Of a stretch of DNA of 64,000 nt, positions 22,554 through 33,254 are shown in pieces (positions within the stretch are counted from its first letter, which is position 1; each line of letters begins with the position of its first letter). The stretch is from Gossypium raimondii (Eukaryota; Streptophyta; Magnoliopsida; Malvales; Malvaceae), in the NCBI RefSeq assembly GCF_025698545.1, contig NC_068565.1:4402001-4466000 (forward strand), read 5' to 3'. The position numbers and the translations under genes are program-made. A model generated the notes under the pieces. The model saw only the letters and a program-made list of their open reading frames with translations, was not told the DNA's origin and ran no database searches.

Positions 22554-22570
22554 AGAAGGGAGGGAACCAA

Positions 22571-22692
22571 GGTGAAAACCCGCAAAGGGCGCTTTGATTC
22601 CAAAAAAAAAAATAGAGAGGCTAGGGTGAAAACCCGCAAAGGGCACCTTGAGACCAAAGGGGATTTGAGTTGAAAACCCGAAAAGGGCGGCT
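22571..22692 (+). repeat. Three short hairpin repeats just after pol
   Basis: GTGAAAACCCGCAAAGGGC occurs at 22571-22592, again at about 22625-22644, and with small changes at about 22669-22689. CCCG/GGGC pairing gives each a small stem. The last copy is followed by plain 3' UTR. Confidence 0.75.
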
Positions 22693-23389
22693 CAAATTTT
22701 GACTGTCACGTGGTAGTCTTGCTGTACCTAAATCGGCAGAAAGGAATAGACGACATCTTGGGGCATCAACAAAATACTGTGAATTTCCTAAACACGTGTT
22801 GAATTCAAAAGGGTCTTGAAAGTCAGATAGAGAAATTCAAGCGAGATATCTGGGCACATGTTCATAGTATTTGTATTGAATTCGTTGTTAAATTATGTCA
22901 TTCTTTTTCAATATAAATGTCCCCAGACAATTCCTCTATCATTGACAATCCATTGCGAGCTATCCTCCCAGACTAATTTTGTTTTATCCATCGTTATGAT
23001 CTTTTCGCAAGCATGTTGCATTAGAATGACGATTAATGGACTAGTAAAACTTTCACGAGGGAAGTTTTTCATATTACTCTAGGAATCTTTAAATAGCTCA
23101 GGAACCTGAAACAGGACTGTTGTTTAGACTTCACCGGGTTAAAAGGTCGAAGATATCTAGGGGTCAAGAGTCAAGATTAAGATTTCCAAGTTTTGACGAA
23201 GCGTCGTTGTCACAAAGGAAGCCTTAATGAGCAATAATGACTTTAAACATTCAATATTCATTTTTCATGACATAACATTCAAATGTCATTCACACACGTC
23301 TAGTTAGGAGCATTTGATTCATTTGATCATGACATCCTAATCACTAGGCATAATTAGGTTCATCATACAGGTCATGTTCCACAGAGAAC
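22693..23389 (+). other. Non-coding part of the element's 3' UTR
   Basis: No supportable ORF or repeat structure. It joins the post-pol hairpin repeats to the 44-bp tandem array. Confidence 0.6.
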
Positions 23390-24300
23390 AGGTCGGTGGA
23401 ATCATAAAACCTTATCTCCCAAAGTTGCAGTGGAGCAGGGTGAAAGATAACAGATCTTGTCTTCATGTACTGGCGTGAAGTAGATCAGAGATCAGAAAAA
23501 AGCTGATCTTGCCTTCCCATACTGGTGGCGAAGCAGATCTTGTCTTCATGTACTAGCGTGAAGTAGACCAAAGAAACAAATCTTGTCTCCCCATACTGGT
23601 GGTGGAGTAGGTCAAAGAAAACAGATCGTGTCTTCATGTACTGGCGTGAAGTAGATCAAAGATAGTAGGTCTTGTCTTCCTATATTGGTAGCGAAGTGGA
23701 TCGAATATACATATTTTATCTTCCCATACCGGCGGTGAAATAGATTGAAGATTACAGATTTTGCCTCCCTAAGCAGTAGTGGAGCAGATCGAAGATGGCG
23801 GATTTTACCTCCCTGAAGTTGCAGTGGAGTATATTGAAGCCAGTAATTCTACCTCCCCGGTCAGCAGTGGAATCGATTGAAAAAGCAGATCTTGTCTTCA
23901 TGTATTGGCGTGAAGTAGATCGAAGAAAGCAGATCTTGTCTTCACATACTGGTGGTGAAGTAGATCGAATATACAAGTCTTATCTCCCTGAAGTTGCAGT
24001 GGAGCAGACTGAAGTAACCAATCCAATCTCCTTGAAGTTGAAATGGAGTGGATTAAGACCACAGATCTCATCTCTCTGAAGTTGCAGTAGAGCAGATCGC
24101 ATCAGACTTACCCTTAAGTTGTAACAGAACAAGTTGAAGCTATAAGTCTTATCTCCCTAAAGTTGCAGTGGAGCAGATTAAAGATAGCAGATGTTGTTCT
24201 TTTGAGAAGCTACAACATACGAATCCTATCTCCCCGACATTGCAGTGGAGTGGATTGAAGCACCAGTTCCTATACCTCTGAAGATGCAGTAGGAAGGAAT
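23390..24300 (+). repeat. 3' UTR tandem array, about 44-bp units, 18 or so degenerate copies
   Basis: The units follow two alternating types: CAGATCTTGTCTTCATGTAC...GGCGTGAAGTAGATCRAAGA and CAGATYTTATCTCCCTGAAG...TTGCAGTGGAGCAGATTGAAG. Clear copies start near 23453, 23620, 23885, 23929, 23973 and 24061. Unit length is mostly 43-46 bp. Tandem repeats between integrase and the 3' LTR are typical of Ogre elements. Confidence 0.85.
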
Positions 24301-24402
24301 GAAGCTACTTAAAGAAGAAAAGCATCGAAAAAGTTTAAGGCTCAGTAAGACCAGGCATAATTGGGCCTTGTAGTCTTTGCTCTTTTCCCGTTACACGTCA
24401 AT

Positions 24403-24419
24403 GAGCAAAGAGGGGCAGC
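24403..24419 (+). promoter_or_regulatory. Polypurine tract
   Basis: GAGCAAAGAGGGGCAGC abuts the TG of the 3' LTR at 24420. Its first eight bases, GAGCAAAG, are the exact inverse of CTTTGCTC at 24375-24382, so a stem with a 20-nt loop could form just before the tract. Confidence 0.8.
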
Positions 24420-25593
24420 TGTAATAAGGCCCAATCGGCCTGGGTTTAAACACAAAAAGAAAGTGGCCCAATAACCCCTAAACCTAGCAGCACACAAGCC
24501 CAATACACCAAAACACCCCAAACCCAAATTAACCTAGCCCAACTCAGCAAAAAAAAAAACCTAAGTAAAAAACCCTAGCTCCTTTTACTCCAGCGCCGCA
24601 ACAGCCTCCATTGTGCTCTCCGATCGCTGCACGTTTCGGCCCCCCACGCGCGCCGTTTGCTCCACTCTTACCTGCAAATACGGACTCAAAGAGTCCAGAG
24701 GAGAAAAACAAGCAAAACAATTTCATTTTTTTGTTTTTTTCGGCCTATAAAAGGCCATTCTTAATATGTAAAAGGGGGAGGAGGATATACACAAAGAAAT
24801 ACAGAGAAATATATAGAGAGAATCAATAAGAGCAAAAGTAGTTATTCGTTTTAAAAGTGATCATCTTTTTAGATTGTTTTTTTCTTTTCCTTTTTCCGAT
24901 TTTATTTTTTTATTATATATATATTGCGATAAATAAAAAGAATAAAGAGAGGGAGACTTACCATGGTCCTCGAGAGTTGTTAAGAGGGGTTTAAGAACCC
25001 AGATTCGGCACCTCTCCGGCCTCCGATCACGTGGAGTCACGGCTGAGGGTGATAGGACGACGGCGCGAGGAGGCTTGGGTATTAAACCCTAGCAGAGCGC
25101 CAGGAAGTTTTTTTCTTTCAAGTTTTTTTTGTTTTCTTTTATTCAGGTTGTAAGTGTTTTTTTTAAAAGAGAAAATTTGTTTTAAAGATCATTCAAAACA
25201 GCGCCGTTTGGTGCCATGACCCGCGCGGTGACCCGATCCGAAGGGGAGGATCCGAGCGCTCTGACGTCACATGGTCTATTTGCGCAATCGGCCCTTCCTT
25301 TTTGCAATGCTTTTCAATTAAATCCTTTTTACTTGTTTTAGAAACTGGGCCGCATATTTTATTTTTGTTTCAATTTGGTCCCTTGCTGCGCGACATTTTG
25401 GAAGGAGAGGATAATTTCCCTTTTGGTCCTCCGTTGTTACGCGCGTGTTCAAGTGGACCCTTTTCTTTTAAAAATTTATTCAAAATTCGCCCATTTTTTG
25501 TTTTCAAGTTCAATTTGGTCCAGTTTAGCTATTTTTCTTATTTTTTTTATTTTTTTAAATATTTATCATTATTATTTTTATTATTATTATTGC

Positions 25594-25633
<40 letters not shown>

Positions 25634-26712
25634 TTATACATATACATACATTTTAAAAAAAGCTTTTAATACATACATATATTTTGTATATACAAACATT
25701 TTTTTACTTTTATAAATATGAGTATACGTATTTTTATATTATCCTTCATAGATTTTTTACAAACGTGTGTATATATGCATACCTACATATTTTAATACAT
25801 TTTTAATACATTCATTTTCTATAGTATAAATATATATATATATATATATTTTTGTTTCTTAAATTATTATAAACATTTTATTATTTTTATATGCTCCATT
25901 TTTTTATATACATATTGTACATATTTTTTTATATTTTTACTTTATTCACGCAATTCTCATATACATATATACATGCATTTTAGAAATTATTATAAGTTTT
26001 TATGTATTTTATTCCTTTTATATGTATACTTATATGTGTTTTATATATGCATTAGCATTTTATCATGTTTTAAAGAAAATACATTTTGGTTTCGTCAAAG
26101 CATTAAAATCGTTTTTAAAATATTTTTAAATATTTGGCAATCATGATTCTCGAGAAAGATCGTGTCCTAACTTCTTTGGATTGCGGTTTTTTCGATGAAT
26201 TTAGAAAGCCAAGTATTTGTTTTGCAATAAATTTGCAAAATTTAATAAAAGCTTATTCTCGAATTCAAAATGTTGGGTCCTAACTTCTGGTCATGACATT
26301 TTCTTCTCGAAATAAGAATTTTCAAAACAAAAGGCAATATTCGGTATTTTGAAGATTTAAAACATTGTGCCCTAACTTCTTGGGTGTGGTGTTTTATTTC
26401 TTTGAAATAAGAATTGTCTTATTATTTTAATCCATTCATGAAATAAAAAGTTTCCTTTTAAAATCCTTTCGAATTTTCGACACCAAGGCATTTTAAAAAA
26501 ATCAGTTTGGTACCAATTTTGGGCGTTACGAGGGTGCTAATCCTTCCTCGTGCGTAGCTGACTCCCGAGCCCATTTTCTCAATTTCGTAGACCAAAGTCA
26601 TTTTTAAGGTGAGCCGATCACACCTTAATCAAGGATCGGTGGCGACTCCAATTTTTGGTTTTACTTTTAAAGTCGAAACTAAAATTTTTGTTTTCAAAAA
26701 ATGGTTTTGACA
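24420..26712 (+). repeat. 3' LTR of the Ogre-type element
   Basis: It is 2293 bp, colinear with the 5' LTR and followed by CATAC. The TATA palindrome is at 24742-24756. The ATT microsatellite (about 25568-25635) is longer than in the 5' LTR. Differences are scattered, with the first 270 bp richest (about eight substitutions by eye). Confidence 0.95.
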
Positions 26713-27529
26713 CATACAAATTGTCAGAAAGAAAATTGAGTAAATAATTTTTGCGGTGGTCGTGATCCTTCTTCCATTCTTCACATTCTTTTCAAGCTCA
26801 ATTTTTTCTTCTTCAATCAAAGATTCAATTTTTTTTTTTTGGATTCTTTTCCACTAGAATGTAATAGACATTCAAAAGTATTAGGTAAAAATATGTCTTT
26901 TGCTTCCATATTTTATAATTTGCACCATGAAAGTAGAAAAGGTGATTCAGTTCACCAGTTTGAGTAGTTTTTAGTAAGCTTTCAACAACATTCTCCATAA
27001 GGAATTCATCTCAAATTGTTGAAGAATGTGATACAATATTTCTTCTAGACAAGAGTGTAGAATTAATTTACTGTAGTCAAACTATCACAACTTTGATAGT
27101 TAAAATCAGGTGACGGAGATTGAAGCGCAGACCATGTCACTCTCTTGAGACGGTCCATGCCCTCTCAATGATAATAATCGGTGCAAAAAGATTTTATTGC
27201 ACGCTGTCCTCCAAAATACAATAAGCACAATTACCCACTGTACACCTTACTAACCTACACGATTTGAAAAGTAAAAGCTCCACCCAAATTAATAATTTCT
27301 TCACCCAATTAATTAGCACCCTTTGAAAAACTTAAAACATCTTTTTATGAAATCACTATTTATCATGAAAATATGAAAGAAATCAGATGTTACATGTAGA
27401 AACCAATTACATAAACTTTTGTTGAATTGATTGTAAGTGATTAAACTTAGAATAATAAATACACTTAAAATATTAAACTCTCATAATCACAATAAATGTA
27501 AGTTAAAAATAATTTTAATGATTCGATTG

Positions 27530-27660
27530 AGTTTTAGTTCGATTGATATTGATATTGTTCCCGATGTAGGAGGACGTGAGTTTGAGTGCATTAAAGCTCA
27601 TTATCCTCCTATTTAAGAGTTGGGGAAGGAGTATGGGTAGATATTATAAGAACCTATAAT
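27530..27660 (+). repeat. tRNA-derived SINE-like repeat
   Basis: TTTTAGTTCGATTGAT resembles a pol III A box and GAGTTTGAGTGC, about 40 nt later, a B box. The block GTAGGAGGACGTGAGTTTGAG...ATTATCCTCCTATTTAAG is shared with 30750-30870 and, in shortened form, with 45303-45410 and 49811-49915. Confidence 0.45.
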
Positions 27661-28114
27661 TAGATTAATATTAAAAAATAATTTTAATAATAAATGTACT
27701 AAAACTCTCTTTAATGTTGTTTAAAGGATAACTTTGTTCTTTTTATTAAAATACTCCAACAAGTTTAGTAATAAACAATTTTTTCATTTTTTATATCTAA
27801 TGTAAATAGGGTGAATTGATTTATATATTCGTGTAAAAATAGGATAAATTAATATAATGTGTATAATGTTGAAAGCTAATTTTAGAAATTAAGACTCAAT
27901 CGACATAATATGTAAATATTGAGTGCTAAATTTATTATTATGTTAATTTTAAAAGTTGTGACATCGTTTTTTGTTAAACATTTAATGGTAGGTGATTGAA
28001 AAGAAAAAAATGGATTATTTGAGTGGCTATTTTGTAACTTTTCATAGTTTGATGACTAAAAGAAATTACTAATAATTGGGTAACTACAAATGTAGTTTAC
28101 CCTATTATTATTAG

Positions 28115-28443
28115 GGATAAATCTCAAAATTATACATGAACTTTGATTTAATGTGCAATTGTATACATAAACTTTAATTTTATACACATGAAACTCTAAT
28201 TGTGGTTCAAATGTGTACTTAAAACTTGAATATTGATTTAATCATACACATTTAAAGAAACCAATACATCAATTTATTTTTATATTGGATAAATATAATT
28301 ATTTATGTATGCAGTATATAAACATAAAATGATGTTATATTAATAATTGTGTTAATAATTTACAAGAATTGGATGAAATCAAAATTTTATGTATAAAATT
28401 GCACAAAATCAAAGTTCATGTATATATAGTTTCGGATTTATCC
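28115..28443. mobile_element. MITE with long terminal inverted repeats, 329 bp
   Basis: The left end, GGATAAATCTCAAAATTATACATGAACTTTGATTTAATG-like, is matched by the inverse of the right end (28375-28443). The arms are about 65 bp and highly similar. The element is AT-rich without ORFs. Both flanks are ATT/TTA-rich, so the target duplication cannot be read uniquely. Superfamily is not assigned. Confidence 0.65.
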
Positions 28444-30744
28444 TTATTATTGTTATTACTATTATTATTATAGTTGGACAAAACTTTATCTACGTTCAAC
28501 AATTGAAAATTTAGAGCAAAATTATTTAAACTGGACTGGATTAACCATTTAAACTAATTAGATTGAAAACTATTTGATATATTTATCTGGACATAAAATT
28601 GAATTAATTTTGAATAAACCACTTGGAACAATTAAATAGGCTGTGTATATGAAAATATTAAGTTGACTGGAAAATGCAAATCCCTTACCCTGATTTACGA
28701 TTTTACTGAATTTAATTATATAAATAAAAATAGAAATAAGATTGGGTAGTTCGACTTTTGTATTTTAATACTATTTAGTCAACAATTTAAAAGATTAAAT
28801 GATAGAAGTCTCCTTTTATAAATTCTTTTTGTATCTTGAGATTTTAAGATTCAGTATTCAAATCTTAGATCCATAATTTTATAATGCATCTATAGGTTAA
28901 ATAATATAACAACATTTCGTGTATCCTAATGGTTGTGCCACTTGCCATGCACCATTTTCTAAAATAAATAAATAAATAATCTTTTCAAAAATAATTAAAA
29001 TTGTCAACGAGATTGGGAAAATAGGAATGAGATTGGAAGTGCTAAACGCATGAGAAGCATTCCTTTAAAAAAATGGTATCTTCATCAAAGGGTTTTAATT
29101 TAGGATTTTAAAGAAAATAATATTTTAAGTTTATAAAATAGTTTACCCCCCTCTTTTCTCACCACTGAACGATGAATGTGGTTAGAGAGTATCCATTATT
29201 GAAGAAGTGAAAGGATTTTAGATGATAAATATTTCGATGTTTTTTTAAGGTAATTCAAACATGGCTTATCCAATTTCCACATCCTTTTATATTTGAAAAT
29301 TAAAAGTTTACCTTATTTTTTTGGACTTAGGAATGCTATTAATAACTTTCAAACTTGGGTAATTCAAGTATGTTGGTCAAACGAATAAAGTCCTAAAAAA
29401 ATTAGTTTATGAATAGAAAATACTATTTAAATTGAATCAAGGAGATAACTTTGTCGATTCCATATCTCATGGGGATGTCCAACGTCATCTCTCTAATACT
29501 CATCAATCTATTTTGTATTCATTTCTTTCTGAATTATATGATATATTTCTCTCTCTCTTTTTAATACATATGTTTTGTTTTTTATTTATAGTTTTAGATT
29601 TTTATATCTTTTTTATCCAAACATGAATTTTTAAATTTTTTTAGACATTTAGAATTAAAACTAAATTGACAAATTTTGTAACTGTTGAAGGCTAAATTAA
29701 TTGAATTTATAGAATTAAAAATAAAATGACAAATTTTGTGGACATAAAGAGCTTTGAATTTTTCAGATTTAATACCAAATTGGTGGGAATGTGTAAACAT
29801 TGATGAGCTAAATTTGTTATTAGGTCAATAAGAAAAGATCACGTCAACTTTCCGTCACTCAGCTAACGAGAGCGTAACTAAAATATTTTATTAATTCTTA
29901 ATTAATGATTCTTAAACCGACGCTCGAACCTGTTGAATCAAAAGCCGATGATTTAATCAATTCGAAAAGCGATCCTATTATTAAGGACAATCAACCCTTT
30001 TTATCTCTAACATCATTGACACTTGTCTTATACTGATCTTATGGAACAAGATTAGCTTTCTAGATAGGTGATAACGTGCGGTTCTATACCTAGGAAAGTG
30101 TTGCACACAAACAAGGTTTTAGTTTAATAAAAACGACCGAGCAAGATGAGAATAACGAAGCCTACTCCAATCCAATGAAATACAAATAACATCTAACAAC
30201 TTTATTATATTTTAAGATGTATATCATGGCTTTCACTTTATCACAATATTTAGAAATTGTATCAACACTGCTGCATGGACCATTTGGCATTGTCGCCCAT
30301 CAATACAACATCGTAATTGAAAATTAGAATTTCCAGAAAGGAGATGACTTAGTAGCTGATCAGCTCCAGTAAAAATAATATGTGGAATAGGTAATCAAGT
30401 TTTAATCTGACTGTCTATAAAAAATGATTAATTTGACTTAGTAGATGGTTGGTGCAAATCTCTTCAACTAAATCAGAATAATTTATACCATGTGTACGAC
30501 ATTAATTTTACCCAATTGAAGTAAATATATAAATATGATTGCATAGTTTGAATTTTTGTTATTTTAATCTAATATAATAATATTTAGTCAATAACTTTTT
30601 ATTGAAGTATTGTGTTGACATTTTAGTGACAATGCTAATTTATAATAACTGAGCTTGTATTGTTCAAAGAATATAATCCGTTCTAATGTTATACCCTTGC
30701 CGTACATACAATGAAAGTGTTTTAAAAACCAAAGAATTAATGTT

Positions 30745-30870
30745 GATCGAGTCTTAACTCTATTGGTATATGTATTGTTGTCAATGTAGGAGGACGTGAG
30801 TTCAAGTGTGCTGAAGCGCATTATCCTTCTATTTATGGGTTGTGGAGGGGCTTTGGGTAGTTCTAGATAT
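30745..30870 (+). repeat. tRNA-derived SINE-like repeat
   Basis: GAGTCTTAACTCTATTGGTAT (A-box-like) and GAGTTCAAGTGTGC (B-box-like) are spaced as in a tRNA. They are followed by the same GAAGCGCATTATCC...GGGTAGTTCTAG tail as the other copies. It has no coding content. Confidence 0.45.
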
Positions 30871-31378
30871 TATCTAACCAAAAGAATAAATATAATCAGA
30901 ACTTATAGTGGGATTATTCTGTTTTTTAATAGCTTCAAGCCATCAAGAATACCCCATAATTCTTCATTTAATATAGAACATCGACTCAAATTCCTGTTGT
31001 ATCCAAGTATCCAACCCCCGTGCCGATCTCTCAATATCCCTCCAGCAATAGCCAACCCAAACTCTAACTTCATAGTGTCGTCGAATACGATTAATATTTT
31101 AATAATCTAACTATTAGATTTACTAAAATATTTGTATTTGTTATGCATGTAAATTTTGAGTCAATCCAATATCTCTATCACATTGATTTAAAATATTGTC
31201 TCTCTCTCTAAATTTAACTATTGAAAGTTTTTTTATATAAAATGAATAGTTATAAATTTTTAATTTATGTCAAACTTGACATGTATGATCTACATGAATG
31301 GAGTATGTAATATGAAGGTTAGGTTATTAAAATATTAATTGTATAAAAGGTTAGAGAAGGGTGTAAAACTACTTGAAT

Positions 31379-32032
31379 CTAGACCTGTTCATGGGTGGGG
31401 CCACTCGGCTTGGCTCGAAGGCCCGTCCGAAATGTGGGAGGGTTTGGGAAAAAATATAGGCCCGAAAAATGAGCTTGGATAAAAAAATAAGGCTCATTTA
31501 AAAAAGGGCCAGGCCTCAGTAAGGTATTTTTGGCCTGGGCCCAGCCCGGCCCAAATTCACTAAAGGACAAAAAAATATGTTTTTTTATTAATATTATTTT
31601 CTTATTGTTTTCTCCCTATTTTGTTACCATTTTACTATTATGTTACTACTATTTTGTTGTTATTGTTTGGATATTGTATAAAACTTATTTTATTGTTAAT
31701 TTTGTTATTATTTTAGAGGTATTTGCTTGTTAAGTTGCATCTATCTTTGTGTTATTTAAGTATATATATTTTTTAAAATTTATTTTCAATTTGTTGGGAA
31801 ATATGTATTTTGATGTTTTTAGTATTTTTGATGTATTGTATATATTTTAAAATTATATAAAAATAATATAAAAATTAATATGGGCGGGCCGGGTTGGGCC
31901 CAAGTTTTAACATTTTTATCTGGGTTGGGATTGGGCAAAATTTTAGGCCAATTTTTCGGGCCGGGTCAAGCCCAGGCATAGCAAACAGGCCTAAATTTTT
32001 AGTTGAGCCCGGCGAGGCCAATGCACACCTCT
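31379..32032. mobile_element. hAT-like non-autonomous element, 654 bp, 8-bp target duplication
   Basis: ACTTGAAT flanks both ends (31371-31378 and 32033-32040), giving an 8-bp duplication as made by hAT transposases. The ends, CTAGACCTGTTCATGGG and the inverse AGAGGTGTGCATTGG, are imperfect terminal inverted repeats. Subterminal parts are rich in GGCCCGG/CCGGGC motifs and the centre is AT-rich with no transposase frame. Confidence 0.75.
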
Positions 32033-32565
32033 ACTTGAATCCTTCCGCTAAATAAGTTATTGAAATTTTATGAATTAAAAAAATATAAATGAATAATAAT
32101 TATATTAAAATAAATAGTCTAAAAATATTTAATAAAGATTTCATTATATTTGTATAAAATTATACATAATTTTAATGAAATAAAATTATGAGGAATTTTG
32201 GAAAATCCGTGAAACTCGAAAAAGGAAACTAAGTCATTAAAATCCTGGAAATTACCAACAAAATTTTAAATTCTCAATATATTGACCGAAACAAATAAAT
32301 TTATTTTAAAAATATTAATACAAATAAAATCCCTCCACAAGTCACCCACCCATAGGTATTTGAATAGTAATCTCAATGGCAAATATTTAAAGACTTTGAG
32401 TGCCGACCTATCAACTTCTAAGGGACAAAGCCTCCAAATTACAGTTAGGCTCTTCTCCAAAATTCTATGATTTACTAAAGTAAAATAAGAAACGCAAGAA
32501 TTGCCGGCATTCACACATATCGTTTTATTTAAAAAAAGCTGTTTTTTTTAACCCACCACCAACTC

Positions 32566-32573
32566 TATTTAAA
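32566..32573 (+). promoter_or_regulatory. TATA box of the dirigent gene at 32679
   Basis: TATTTAAA in CTCTATTTAAAGCCC lies 113 nt before the start codon. The same CTATTTAAAGCCC is at equal distance in the genes at 45898 and 50405, so it is conserved within the family. Confidence 0.65.
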
Positions 32574-32678
32574 GCCCGAAGTTGTGCAACAACAAACACA
32601 AAACCATCTGTTTTTCTTTTTTTCTTTATTTTTAAGTGTCAAACCCCACAATTGTTGAGGTAAACATTGTGAAGAAAA

Positions 32679-33254
32679 ATGGAAAAACAAATGATATTTG
32701 CATGGGCAATGATATTTTGCCTTGCCATGGCACCAGTGTATGGCCAATACTACTCCAGAACTGTTAAGGCAGGTCCTCGGGTGGAAAAGATTACCCACCT
32801 CCACTTCTACTTCCACGACATTCGCAGTGGCAGTAACCCTACTGCATTCCTGATAGCCAGTCCCAACATCACCCAGGACCCGCCCTCATACGGCACCTTG
32901 TATGCAATGGATGATCCTCTAACTACAGAGTTTGAACTAACATCCACGCTCGTCGGAAATGCCCAAGGGCTCTACTTAGCATTGAGTCGAGACCTTACCA
33001 AGTTTTCTGCTGTCTTTTACGCTGATTTTACTTTTACCACTGGCAGGTTCAACGGCAGCTCCTTCAGTTTATTCTCACGATTTCCCCCCACAGATGTTGT
33101 TCCTGCCCCTGGCACAATTCGTGAAATGGCAATAGTGGGAGGGACAGGTAAATTTAGGATGGCCACAGGCTTTGCCCTCCTGCGACCCACTTCTTCAAGC
33201 AACACGGTCGGGGATGCTAATGTCGAATTCAATGTTACTTTGTACCATTATTAA
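32679..33254 (+). CDS. Dirigent protein (type A, first copy)
   Basis: The gene is a single-exon 191-residue protein. Dirigent proteins are small secreted eight-stranded beta-barrels that set the stereochemistry of phenoxy-radical or related coupling reactions, giving lignans, terpenoid dimers or lignin-like polymers in the apoplast. A signal peptide is visible (residues 1-22, ending AMAPVYG before QYYS). Family blocks are LHFYFHDIRSG (42-52), GNAQGLY, ADFTFTTGRFNGSSFSLFSR and REMAIVGGTGKFRMATGFA. N-glycosylation sequons are NIT, NGS and NVT. It is the most diverged of the four type A copies (extra residues near PPTDVVPAPG), keeps its TATA box and has AATAAAA about 40 nt after the stop. Substrate and partner oxidase cannot be read from sequence. 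A role in gossypol-type coupling, known for some cotton dirigents, is only a possibility. Confidence 0.92.
   Translation: MEKQMIFAWAMIFCLAMAPVYGQYYSRTVKAGPRVEKITHLHFYFHDIRSGSNPTAFLIASPNITQDPPSYGTLYAMDDPLTTEFELTSTLVGNAQGLYLALSRDLTKFSAVFYADFTFTTGRFNGSSFSLFSRFPPTDVVPAPGTIREMAIVGGTGKFRMATGFALLRPTSSSNTVGDANVEFNVTLYHY

Larger units (their letters stand above)
10296..26712 (+). mobile_element. Nearly complete Tat/Ogre-type Ty3/gypsy retrotransposon, 16.4 kb
   Basis: The element begins TGTAATAAG and ends TTTTGACA, and is flanked by CATAC at 10291-10295 and 26713-26717, a perfect 5-bp target duplication. In order: 5' LTR (10296-12588), tRNA-Arg-type primer site, leader, ORF1 (13189-15279), gag-protease (15492-18859), predicted intron (18856-19103), reverse transcriptase, RNase H, second RNase H and integrase (19104-22553), repeat-rich 3' UTR, polypurine tract and 3' LTR (24420-26712). 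An ORF before gag, a second RNase H, a pro/RT intron and 3' tandem repeats are hallmarks of the Tat/Ogre clade. All frames carry stops, so the copy is non-autonomous, though its cis signals look complete. Confidence 0.95.
26718..32565. other. Intergenic region with small mobile elements, no gene
   Basis: AT-rich with many stops in all frames. Besides the elements listed separately, 29425-29895 repeats 9235-9720. The segment from about 31100 to 32560, apart from the hAT-like insertion, is distantly similar to the upstream regions of the dirigent genes at 45898 and 50405, so it is the 5' flank of the gene at 32679. Confidence 0.6.

Noticed and set aside
23390-24300. Possible CRISPR-like array
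   Set aside because: Units are contiguous degenerate tandem repeats without unique spacers, inside a plant retrotransposon 3' UTR.
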